Source of the DNA: Collinsella phocaeensis
Lineage (GTDB): Bacteria; Actinomycetota; Coriobacteriia; Coriobacteriales; Coriobacteriaceae
NCBI RefSeq assembly: GCF_900119895.1
Contig: NZ_FQLR01000003.1
Span: 292,228-356,227 of the forward strand
Direction: 5' to 3'
Length of the DNA stretch: 64,000 nt
A program made the position numbers and the translations under genes. Shown here one piece after another: positions 56,618-64,000 of this stretch (positions are counted from its first letter, which is position 1; the number at the start of each line of letters is the position of its first letter). A model generated the notes under the pieces. That model was not told the origin of the DNA. It was given only the letters and a program-made list of their open reading frames with translations, and made no database searches.

Positions 56618-56650
56618 GGGAGGGAGCCGGCGCTCAGCCGGCTCCCTCCC
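56618..56650. terminator. Hairpin between the convergent HAD and TsaBD genes
   Basis: A 14-bp perfect stem GGGAGGGAGCCGGC / GCCGGCTCCCTCCC with a 5-base loop sits between the two stop codons. It could end transcription from both sides, although the T-run is weak. Confidence 0.7.
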
Positions 56651-56675
56651 CGTCTTCTGCATGCGGCGCGCGACG

Positions 56676-59111
56676 CTACAGCGTCATGTTCGGGTCAGCG
56701 TCCACATCGAGGGAGGCGAACTCGCCGCGACGATACTTCTCGCCGGCGACGACCGCGATCATCGCAGCATTGTCCGTGCAAGCGTGCTGTGGGGGCACCG
56801 TTACGCGAATTCCCTGCCGGCCGAGCTTCTCGATCATCATGCGGCGTAGATGGGGATTTGCCGCGACCCCGCCTCCGATGCAGTACTCGCGAGCGCCCGT
56901 CTCCCGCAAGGCGCCTTTCGCCTTCTTGTACTGAACGTCGAAGACGGCGGCCTCGAACGAGGCGGCGAGGTCGGGAAGATGGATCGTCCTGCCCGCAGCC
57001 GTCTCCTGCTCGATATACAGCGCGACCGCCGTCTTCAAGCCGGAAAGCGAGAAACGGTAGTCACCGCGGCTGTTCAGCGCTCGGGGGAACTCGATCGCCC
57101 TGGGGTTGCCCGTCTCCGCGAGCCGTGAGATAACGGGACCGCCCGGGTAGCCCAGGCCGAGCGCCTTCGCGACCTTGTCGAACGCCTCGCCCACCGCATC
57201 GTCAAGCGTCTCGCCCAGCACCTCGTAATCGCCCCATGCGCGCACATGCACGAGCATGGTGTGGCCTCCCGAGACAAGCGTGAAGATGAACGGCGGCTCG
57301 AGATCGGGGGTCGTGAGCTTGTTCGCGTACAGATGGCCCTCGAGATGGTTCACGCATATAAGCGGCTTGTCCGCCGCGTACGCGAACCCCTTTGCAAACG
57401 CGACGCCCACGACCAGGGCGCCGACCAGGCCGGGCCCCTGCGTAACGCCGACCGCGGCGAGCTCGGACGGCATCAGGGGGCCTTCCCCCAGTCCCAGGGA
57501 ACGACCGGCTTCCTCGAGCGCCGCGTCGACCACGCCGACGATCACCTCGACGTGCTTGCGCGATGCGATCTCGGGAACGACGCCCCCGAATCGAGCATGG
57601 AAATCAATCTGGGTGGATACCTGATTCGCAAGAAGGTTGCCCTCGGCGTCGATGACGGCGACGGCGGTCTCGTCGCAGGAGCTCTCGATCGCAAGGACCG
57701 GCTGACGGCGGGCGATCAGATCGAGTTCGCTCGCGCTCCTCTGCGGAACGGTGAGCGGCCAATCGCGCGCGGACGCAGCGGTCGGTTCGGGCGACGCGGG
57801 ATCGAGCGGCAAAACGAGCGGGAGGCTCGCATGCATCACGATGGCATCGCGGCCGGCGCCGTAGTAGGAGCGGCGGCGGCCAACGGCCTCATACCCCAGC
57901 TCCGCATACAGCGAGAGAGCCGCCTCGTTTCCGTCCTCAACCTCAAGCGAAGACGTCGTGCAGCCGAGCACCTGCGCATCGTAGCTCACGTGAGCAAGCA
58001 GCTTGCGGGCGATACCGGAACGACGATGGGATGCGGCGACCGCGACATCGAGAATCTCCACATCGCGATCGACCACCATGCCTCCGGCGAAACCGATAAG
58101 CTCGCCATCGTCGTGGGCGACCCACCACGACCGCGCTGCGGCGGCGTCCGGATCGAGCTCGGATAGGAAGGCGGTGGCGCTCCAGGGCGCATGCCCCGCC
58201 CCTTCGAAGCTGACGCGCTCAAGCTCGGCCATGGCCTCGGCATCCGCCGATGCCATGGGCCGAAACTGCAGATGACGTCCTGCGAGCTCCTCGGCGACGC
58301 CGGTCAGCATCGCATTCGGGCTCTCGCTTAGACCCAGCCGGCGGCGCTCGTTCTCCTCGGCGTCCGACAGGCGCGTGTAGACCGGGAGAACGGCCGCGGG
58401 GTCCGTAGAGCCCGCGGCGGCGAGGCCCTCGGGGCTCGCGGCGGCGGAGAGAAGCCCCGCGCCGCTGGGCCACCACAGCTCGCGCGGCAACGCATGCTCC
58501 ATGAGCCCCATGTGCTCAAACAGCGCGCCATGACGCACCAGGCCGTCACCCGTAAGCTGAAGCGACGCTGCGTCGACGCGGGCCGCCCACTCCTCCGCAA
58601 CCGCCGCCGCCTTCACGACCCGCTCGCGCTCGAACAGGCGGTGCGGGCCCTCGTCGTCCAAATCGTACAGAGCGGGATAGATCTCTCCGCGCATGGCATC
58701 GGCCGCAACGGCGAGCCGCCCGCGCGTCCCCGCCTGCCACGCGGACCACGCGCAAGCATCGAGCGTCGATGCGCCCATGAGGGGGACGTTGGCGCCGCAG
58801 GCAAGGCCCTTTGCCGTCGATATGCCGATACGCACGCCCGTGAACGACCCTGGACCGCGACCCACCAGATAGCCGCCCACGTCCCCGCGCGTCATCCCCG
58901 CATCCGCGAGCGCCGCGTCGATCGTCTCGATCAACTCGACGTTCGCCCGGCGACGGCATGCGTGATCACGCGAGGACAGCACCTCGACGCACGCCCGCGA
59001 AGGGGTATCGTCAAGAAACACCTCGGGTGTCCACCATGCGACCGCGCAAGCGAGCATGTCCGTGGACGTGTCCACGGCGACGACCAGCGTGCGCAATTCA
59101 TCCAACTTCAT
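56676..59111 (-). CDS. tsaD: Fused TsaB-RimI-TsaD protein (tRNA t6A synthesis and N-acetyltransferase)
   Basis: Three normally separate proteins are joined in one 811-residue chain. Residues 1-265 are TsaB (AVDTSTDMLACAV, GRGPGSFTGVRIGISTAKGLA). Residues about 280-430 are a RimI-type GNAT acetyltransferase (RRSGIARKLL, SLEVEDGNEAALSLYAELGYE). Residues 471-811 are TsaD (LAIESSCDETAVAVID, metal site NHLEGHLYAN, VSGGHTMLVHV, GGPVISRLA, CTDNAAMIAV). The product should thread threonylcarbamoyl onto tRNA A37 and may acetylate ribosomal protein S18. ATG 59111 has GAGGTG upstream. tsaE is 164 bases upstream on the same strand. Confidence 0.93.
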   Translation of the reverse strand: MKLDELRTLVVAVDTSTDMLACAVAWWTPEVFLDDTPSRACVEVLSSRDHACRRRANVELIETIDAALADAGMTRGDVGGYLVGRGPGSFTGVRIGISTAKGLACGANVPLMGASTLDACAWSAWQAGTRGRLAVAADAMRGEIYPALYDLDDEGPHRLFERERVVKAAAVAEEWAARVDAASLQLTGDGLVRHGALFEHMGLMEHALPRELWWPSGAGLLSAAASPEGLAAAGSTDPAAVLPVYTRLSDAEENERRRLGLSESPNAMLTGVAEELAGRHLQFRPMASADAEAMAELERVSFEGAGHAPWSATAFLSELDPDAAAARSWWVAHDDGELIGFAGGMVVDRDVEILDVAVAASHRRSGIARKLLAHVSYDAQVLGCTTSSLEVEDGNEAALSLYAELGYEAVGRRRSYYGAGRDAIVMHASLPLVLPLDPASPEPTAASARDWPLTVPQRSASELDLIARRQPVLAIESSCDETAVAVIDAEGNLLANQVSTQIDFHARFGGVVPEIASRKHVEVIVGVVDAALEEAGRSLGLGEGPLMPSELAAVGVTQGPGLVGALVVGVAFAKGFAYAADKPLICVNHLEGHLYANKLTTPDLEPPFIFTLVSGGHTMLVHVRAWGDYEVLGETLDDAVGEAFDKVAKALGLGYPGGPVISRLAETGNPRAIEFPRALNSRGDYRFSLSGLKTAVALYIEQETAAGRTIHLPDLAASFEAAVFDVQYKKAKGALRETGAREYCIGGGVAANPHLRRMMIEKLGRQGIRVTVPPQHACTDNAAMIAVVAGEKYRRGEFASLDVDADPNMTL

Positions 59112-59275
59112 CTTCGTCACCTCAGAGTATGCACATTGCATCGATATCGTACGGACGGGTGATGGGCGCGAGCCCCCCTCTTTCGGCGCGTCAGGCTGCG
59201 TCGCCAATCGGTTCCGGCGTGCGGGGCCCCCAAACCACACCCCTGATGCGCCTGGGGCGCGGGCGAGACCGAGCG

Positions 59276-59782
59276 CTATCGGGACAGCGCCAAAACGGCA
59301 GCGTCGATCGCATCGGCCAGCTCGCATGCGCGTGCACCGAGCGGGTCCAAACCGATGGTGCGAACGTCAGGGTCGCCGTCAAGCCGCTCGATGCGCACCG
59401 ACAGGAACTCGTCACACAGCTCATCTTGGAACTGTTCGCCCCACTCGAGCAGACAGACCCCCTCATATCCAAGCACATCGTAGATGCCCGTGTCTTCCAG
59501 CTCGTATGCGTGCTCCAAACGGTACAGGTCGAAATGGAACAAGGGGATTCTTCCCCCATCGTGAACGGCCATGAGCGCAAACGTGGGACTCGTCACGGGA
59601 TGGTCGTCGCCAAGCCCTGCCGACACGCCCTTGGTGAAGTGCGTCTTGCCGACGCCTAGGCCGCCCGTCAATACGAGGACATCCCCTTCCCGGAGCAACG
59701 GCGCCACAAGGCCGCCGAGGCTCACCGTGTCCTCGACGCACTCGGACCTGTACGCGAGCGGTGCGATTCTTTCCAGCGCCAT
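59276..59782 (-). CDS. tsaE: tRNA t6A biosynthesis ATPase TsaE
   Basis: This 168-residue P-loop protein has GGLGVGKTHFTKGVSAGL, TSPTFALMAVH, FHFDLYRL, and LLEWGEQF; the last is the usual E/W motif of TsaE. It energises the TsaB-TsaD complex. The start was placed at ATG 59782 because AGGGGA lies at correct spacing; ATG 59788, overlapping the UDG stop as ATGA, is too close to that site. Confidence 0.93.
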   Translation of the reverse strand: MALERIAPLAYRSECVEDTVSLGGLVAPLLREGDVLVLTGGLGVGKTHFTKGVSAGLGDDHPVTSPTFALMAVHDGGRIPLFHFDLYRLEHAYELEDTGIYDVLGYEGVCLLEWGEQFQDELCDEFLSVRIERLDGDPDVRTIGLDPLGARACELADAIDAAVLALSR

Positions 59783-59784
59783 CG

Positions 59785-60444
59785 TCATTCCCCTAAACGC
59801 GGAAGGGCATCGGATTGCGCCGCCCCATCGACCCGCGGCTCGCCCTGGGGATGCTCGGCAAGATACTTCCCCAGCATACGGAAGTCCGCCTCGAGAAGCT
59901 CCTGCCATGCAGGGTTGCGCAAGGCCGCGGCGGGATGGAATGTCGGCATGACGACGAAATGCCCCATCTGATGGAAGCGCCCGCGCAACTTGGTGATTCC
60001 GATCTCGGTCTTCAGAACGAAATGCGTCGCGGGGTTGCCCAGCGTCACGATAACATCCGGCCAGACGCTCCGAATCTGCTCGCGCAGAAAGGGGGAGCAG
60101 GCGAGCACCTCATCCGCCAAGGGATTGCGGTTTTGCGGCGGCCGGCACTTCAGAACATTCGCGATGTACACATCCTCGCGCACGAGGCCGGCCAAGGAAA
60201 GGATTCCGTTCAGGTTCTCCCCCGCCCTGCCCACAAACGGCTCGCCCTGCAAATCCTCATGTTTACCGGGCGCCTCCCCCACGAACATGACGCGCGCATG
60301 GGGGTTTCCGGTGCCGAACACGATATTCGTCCTCGTCTGGCAAAGCTGGCACAGGCGGCAGTCGCCCATGACCTCGCGGATCTCGTCCAGCCCGACCTCG
60401 CGGGGCCCCTGCTTCTCGTGTCCGGGGATGTGCATGACGCCCAT
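59785..60444 (-). CDS. Family 4 uracil-DNA glycosylase
   Basis: This 219-residue iron-sulfur DNA repair enzyme has GDCRLCQLC (Cys29, 32, 35), the catalytic GEAPGKHED, GRAGENLNGIL, NVLKCRPPQNRNP with Cys100, Cys116 in ACSPFL, and the DNA-binding MPTFHPAAALRN. The four cluster Cys of the family can be drawn from these. AAAGGAGC precedes the ATG. It ends four bases into the TsaE region and belongs to the alr-linked operon. Confidence 0.93.
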   Translation of the reverse strand: MGVMHIPGHEKQGPREVGLDEIREVMGDCRLCQLCQTRTNIVFGTGNPHARVMFVGEAPGKHEDLQGEPFVGRAGENLNGILSLAGLVREDVYIANVLKCRPPQNRNPLADEVLACSPFLREQIRSVWPDVIVTLGNPATHFVLKTEIGITKLRGRFHQMGHFVVMPTFHPAAALRNPAWQELLEADFRMLGKYLAEHPQGEPRVDGAAQSDALPRLGE

Positions 60445-60453
60445 AGCGCTCCT

Positions 60454-61605
60454 TTACACGTAGACCTTGTCCAGTCGCATGCCGAAACCGCAGGCAACTT
60501 CGTAGTTGATCGTTCCGCGAAGACGGGCCATCTCATCCATGGTGATTTCGGAATCGCCATCGCGACCGACGATCGTCATGACGTCGCCGTGCTCCGCCTC
60601 GGGAATCTGGCAGACCGGCGTCTGCTGCACCGCGACCATGCATTGATCCATGCAGATGTTGCCCACCTGCCGAATCCTGACGCCTCGATACAGCACCTCC
60701 ATACGATTCGACAGGGTGCGCGACAAACCGTCAGCGTAGCCGAGGGGCAGCGTGCAGATCTGCACGCGCGTCCGCGGCACGCGATACGTAAAGCCGTATC
60801 CCACGCCCTCCCCCATTGCAGGATGGGCGGTGCGCGTCACGCGAGCCCGTACGCTCATGACCGGATCGAGCTTGATGGCACCGTGCGTCGCGTCGCACGG
60901 GTGCAGTCCGTACAGGCCGACTCCCGCCCTGATCATGTCGTAATGCGTCGACGCGTCGAGAATCGAAGCCGGGGTGTTATCGCAATGCACGATGCCGCAC
61001 TCGTACCCGGCGTCACGCATCGCCGCGACAGCCTCATCGAAACGCGTGCACTGGAGCTTGTAGTCCCACCCGTTGATGTCGTCCGCGGTGGCGAAATGGG
61101 TGAAGACGCCGTCGCAGGCTATGCCGCGGTGGAAATCTATCTCGCGCCTGAAGTCCAAAACATCGGCGTAATGCACGCCGATGCGGTTCATCCCCGTCTC
61201 AATCGCCATATGGTATTTGCCCACACATCCGAGCTGCACGGCGCGCTCGCCATACGCCATCGCAAATTCGGACGTGTACAGAGATGGCATGATCTGGTGC
61301 TCGAGCAGCGTGTCGATTGCAGCGAGGGGCGGTTCGTTCAACACGAGAACCGGAACCGAGATCCCCGACCGGCGCAGCTCGACTCCCTCGGCCACCGTAG
61401 CGACCGCGAGCATGTCCGCGCCGGCGGCCTGCATGATCTTCGCGCACTGAGGGGCCCCGTGTCCGTACGCGTCGGCTTTGACGACGCAGCAGAGGCGTTG
61501 ACGCGGGCCGAGCAAGTTCTTGAAGGCGCGCGTGTTGCGGCGAAGGGCGCCTTGGTCTATCTCAACCCATGCCCAGCGCGTCTGAGGCTCTTTGCGTATC
61601 GACAT
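60454..61605 (-). CDS. alr: Alanine racemase
   Basis: This 383-residue PLP enzyme makes D-alanine for peptidoglycan. It has VVKADAYGHGA with the PLP Lys, ETGMNRIGV, the catalytic Tyr in GVGYGFTYR, LPLGYADGLSR, and ICMDQCMV. Its ATG overlaps the nnr stop by one base (TGATG), with GGGAGGG upstream inside nnr. Confidence 0.96.
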   Translation of the reverse strand: MSIRKEPQTRWAWVEIDQGALRRNTRAFKNLLGPRQRLCCVVKADAYGHGAPQCAKIMQAAGADMLAVATVAEGVELRRSGISVPVLVLNEPPLAAIDTLLEHQIMPSLYTSEFAMAYGERAVQLGCVGKYHMAIETGMNRIGVHYADVLDFRREIDFHRGIACDGVFTHFATADDINGWDYKLQCTRFDEAVAAMRDAGYECGIVHCDNTPASILDASTHYDMIRAGVGLYGLHPCDATHGAIKLDPVMSVRARVTRTAHPAMGEGVGYGFTYRVPRTRVQICTLPLGYADGLSRTLSNRMEVLYRGVRIRQVGNICMDQCMVAVQQTPVCQIPEAEHGDVMTIVGRDGDSEITMDEMARLRGTINYEVACGFGMRLDKVYV

Positions 61606-63224
61606 CAGTGCTCGCCCTCCCGATCGTCAAGAAGGCCAAGATCGCGAGCCGCCTCGGCTTCGACAAGGTTCATGGCCTCGCCGATCAGATCGATCAGGTC
61701 GGTCGCGATGACGCTCTTCTCGCCGTATTGCGCGGCGGCCGCAAAACCCGTGTAAGAATGGAGTGCGACGGCATACGCGGCAAGCATCTCCCAGCGATCC
61801 ACGTCCCCATGGGAGGTCGCGACGCAGCCCGCGATGATACCGGCGAGCACGTCGCCCGATCCCGCAGTCGCAAGCGAAGCGGGTCCCGATAGGGGGAGCA
61901 GGACCTTCTCCACTCCCACGATGGCCGTAGTCGCGCCCTTCGCGATGACGATCAGGTTGTCAGACCCTACGGCCCAGACGATTTCGCGCGCCGCATCCAC
62001 GGCATCCGCCAGTCCGCTGATCGGAATGTCGCCGCACAGGCGCGACAGCTCCTTATGATGCGGCGTGAAGATGAGCGGGGCCTCGCGGCGATACAGCTCG
62101 GGCGTCTTCTCGATACCGTCTATAGCCATGCGCGCAAGGCAGTTGAGCGCATCGGCGTCGAGGATGAGCGGGACGTCCATCTCAAGGAGCCCGAGAACAA
62201 CCTGGAGACACCCGGACGCGGTGGTCATGCCGGGACCGCAAAGCACGCAATCGAACTTGCCCGCGATTCCGCAGACGACCTGACGCGCCGCAGCGCCAAA
62301 CGAGCCGCGCGTGTCAGACGGTATAGCCACGACGGGAATAGAGGGAACGGCCATGCGAATGAGGTTTGCACAGGCGTCGGGAGCCGCAACGGAAACATAG
62401 CCTGCCCCCGCACGCGCCGCAGCCTTCGCCGCCATGATGGCCGCACCGGGATATTGGGCGGAACCGGCGACCACCAGCACCGACCCGCGCGTATATTTGT
62501 TGACGTTGGAAGCGAGCGGCTCGATGAAGTCGACCAGATCTGCGCTCTCGACGATCTCGGCAGCATGGTCGACGTCTCCGATGACCTCATCGAGTCGATT
62601 GTACAGCTCTCCAACCTCAAGGTCGCCAACATAGCCGGGGCCGTCGGCACTGAACAGACCGATTTTCGGAGCGATCATGGTGACGGTCTTGTCTGCGCGC
62701 ACGCAGCATTCCTCCACGACTCCGTTCTGCGCATTGAGGCCGGAAGGAATATCGACAGAAACGACAATCGGGCCCAGCTCGTTCAGCGTGGGAATCCAAA
62801 TGGAGAACGGTGGACGAACGCGGCCATGGAACCCGGTGCCGAGAATAGCATCCACAACGACATCGGCGCTTCCGATAAGCTCTGCAAGCTCATCGCGAGA
62901 AGGCCCCACCACAACGGTGACGTCGCGCCCGGCAGTTCGCCGCGCAACGTGACGAGCAAGAGCGCTCGGGATCTCATTGGGCTCGACAGGAGTCACGACA
63001 GTCACGTCGACATCCTTCTGGCGAAGAATGTCGGCTGCAACCCATCCGTCACCGCCGTTATTTCCAAAACCGGTCAACACGAGAACACGTTTAGGGTCAT
63101 AGTCGGCAACGATACGAGCGACATGTTCACCCGCATGCTCCATAAGCTCTGCTTTAGACGTACCCTGGCGTTCGATGATATTTTCAAGCTCGGTGACTTC
63201 ATCAGTCGTGAGAACGGCCCTCAT
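61605..63224 (-). CDS. nnr: Bifunctional NAD(P)H-hydrate epimerase / ADP-dependent dehydratase
   Basis: This 539-residue repair enzyme has an N-terminal epimerase domain (1-215; VLVLTGFGNNGGDGWVAADILR, VVDAILGTGFHGRV, SVDIPSGLNAQNG) and a C-terminal ribokinase-like dehydratase (225-539; VVAGSAQYPGAAIMAAKAAARAG, LIFTPHHKELSRLCG, LATAGSGDVLAGIIAG). It restores damaged NAD(P)HX. GGAGGAG precedes the start. It lies between acpS and alr, a usual bacterial order. Confidence 0.95.
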   Translation of the reverse strand: MRAVLTTDEVTELENIIERQGTSKAELMEHAGEHVARIVADYDPKRVLVLTGFGNNGGDGWVAADILRQKDVDVTVVTPVEPNEIPSALARHVARRTAGRDVTVVVGPSRDELAELIGSADVVVDAILGTGFHGRVRPPFSIWIPTLNELGPIVVSVDIPSGLNAQNGVVEECCVRADKTVTMIAPKIGLFSADGPGYVGDLEVGELYNRLDEVIGDVDHAAEIVESADLVDFIEPLASNVNKYTRGSVLVVAGSAQYPGAAIMAAKAAARAGAGYVSVAAPDACANLIRMAVPSIPVVAIPSDTRGSFGAAARQVVCGIAGKFDCVLCGPGMTTASGCLQVVLGLLEMDVPLILDADALNCLARMAIDGIEKTPELYRREAPLIFTPHHKELSRLCGDIPISGLADAVDAAREIVWAVGSDNLIVIAKGATTAIVGVEKVLLPLSGPASLATAGSGDVLAGIIAGCVATSHGDVDRWEMLAAYAVALHSYTGFAAAAQYGEKSVIATDLIDLIGEAMNLVEAEAARDLGLLDDREGEH

Positions 63225-63228
63225 TGAA

Positions 63229-63759
63229 CTACTCCTCCACGAGACGATCGGAATCTATTGAAACATCCTCTTGAACTTGAACGCGCTCGAGCTCATCGAG
63301 CACGAAACGCGCGTCTTTAAACGACCGGGCGATGCGAGCCCGGTCGTCTTCTTTAGAAGGCCTTGGCTTAGGACGCGCATCCGCCGGTATAGCCATGGCA
63401 TTGGCAACAGCCAAATCACTTGTAAAGGAAAGTGAGATGACGACCTCGACAACACCGAGGTCGCGGGCAACCCGCTCAGCACCGCCCGTCAGCACGGCAT
63501 GGGGCTTCCCTCTATCATCACGAGAGACCGAAACGTCACAGCGTCCAACACCTTGACCGAATCCAGTTCCCAAAGCCTTGAGGACAGCTTCTCGCGCAGC
63601 AAAGCGGCAGGCGTAATGAGCGGCGGGGCGAGCAGACGCTTGACAATAGGAGCGCTCCTCATCCGTAAACATCTTCTGAATGAACGCAGGGTTTTTTTTG
63701 AGAATGGATTCGAACCGAGAGATCTCGACGATGTCGACGCCAATACCCGCTTCGGCCAT
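63229..63759 (-). CDS. acpS: Holo-[acyl-carrier-protein] synthase
   Basis: This 176-residue phosphopantetheinyl transferase has GIGVDIVEISRFE (metal Asp) and CRFAAREAVLKALGTGFGQG (second metal Glu), both standard. It transfers the 4'-phosphopantetheine arm to acyl carrier protein. It carries about 50 extra C-terminal residues, helical and charged, beyond the usual 120-126. AAGGAGGTGCGT precedes the ATG. Confidence 0.94.
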   Translation of the reverse strand: MAEAGIGVDIVEISRFESILKKNPAFIQKMFTDEERSYCQASARPAAHYACRFAAREAVLKALGTGFGQGVGRCDVSVSRDDRGKPHAVLTGGAERVARDLGVVEVVISLSFTSDLAVANAMAIPADARPKPRPSKEDDRARIARSFKDARFVLDELERVQVQEDVSIDSDRLVEE

Positions 63760-63837
63760 ACGCACCTCCTTCAATGTATCAATAACCAATACATTGTATC
63801 CCCAAAGCGCTGGCGCGGGTGCCGCGCCCCCTAAACG

Positions 63838-63875
63838 CGAAGAGGCCCCCGCGGTCTCCCGCGGGGGCCTCTTCG
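63838..63875 (-). terminator. Strong terminator after the rRNA operon
   Basis: A 16-bp perfect stem (63838-63853 with 63860-63875) contains GAGGCCCCCGCG and its complement around a 6-base loop. It lies about 20 bases beyond the 5S gene and before acpS on the minus strand. Confidence 0.85.
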
Positions 63876-63896
63876 ACCGAAACGCCGTCCACCGGT

Positions 63897-64000
63897 CAGC
63901 GGCGCCCTGCTCTCCCACGGGCTTGCCCCGCAGTACCATCGGCGCGGTGCGGCTTAGCTTCCGGGTTCGGAATGGGACCGGGCGTGCCCCGCACGCTGTG
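63897..64000 (-). rRNA. rrf: 5S rRNA, 5' end outside the window
   Basis: Read on the minus strand, the segment contains CCCGGTCCCATTCCGAACCC, then GGAAGCTAAGCC, CGCCGATGGTACTGC, and GTGGGAGAGCAGGGCGCCG. These are the conserved loop B, loop C and helix IV-V sequences of bacterial 5S rRNA. About 10-15 bases at the 5' end are missing. The exact 3' end is estimated. Confidence 0.9.

Overview
The window is GC-rich DNA from a Gram-positive actinobacterium. The gene content fits a gut-type Coriobacteriia such as Collinsella. The indicators are a dnaK-grpE-dnaJ operon ending in an HspR-type repressor, a fused TsaB-RimI-TsaD protein, Tat- and sortase-type surface proteins, a LevR-controlled mannose-family PTS, a MurE-like ligase, and an NRAMP relative with the magnesium-type motif changes known from this class. 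The genus is inferred from gene content, not from a marker gene: only part of a 5S rRNA is present.

Positions 1-9.7 kb hold a truncated nitroreductase, an LTA-synthase-like membrane phosphotransferase, a tyrosine phosphatase and a large exported metallophosphoesterase. The metallophosphoesterase frame is open from a Tat signal to an LPXTG anchor except for three in-frame TAG codons. A YtrA-type GntR/ABC operon follows, flanked on both sides by clusters of GGGGACAGGCACC palindromic repeats.

Positions 9.7-27 kb form an envelope and metal-homeostasis region, mostly on the minus strand: an NRAMP/MgtE-like pair, two tandem NodB-type deacetylases (the second lacking its catalytic residues), PRC-barrel and YtxH proteins, a CorC-type CBS protein, a TrhA/hemolysin III protein, a DUF362 ferredoxin, a MurE-like ligase, two small membrane proteins and an FprA flavodiiron protein.

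Positions 27-30 kb are accessory: an intact IS256-family element with a 10-bp target duplication, an orphan IS3-type OrfA gene and an AT-rich stretch of about 0.4 kb.

Positions 30-43 kb carry a beta-propeller protein, glmU-prs, a LevR/mannose-PTS operon that includes a short ceramidase-like enzyme, and a malic enzyme. Positions 43-47.5 kb are the heat-shock operon. Positions 47.6-54.3 kb carry an AbrB-family transporter, a 2[4Fe-4S] ferredoxin, the nadA-nadB-nadC-niaR operon with a 22-bp palindrome on its promoter, and thioredoxin.

Positions 54.3-55.85 kb are an IS110/IS1111-type element with a long non-coding tail suitable for a bridge RNA. Positions 55.9-63.8 kb carry a phosphoglycolate-phosphatase-like gene and a minus-strand cluster acpS-nnr-alr-udg-tsaE-tsaB/rimI/tsaD. 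The window ends in a strong terminator and the 3' part of a 5S rRNA gene, so an rRNA operon enters from the right.

The most unusual items are the triple-amber surface phosphoesterase, the NRAMP with a DAGG/APW motif beside its PRC-MgtE_N-CBS partner, the dead tandem deacetylase, and a LevR protein that has lost its Walker B acidic residues and shows no GAFTGA loop.
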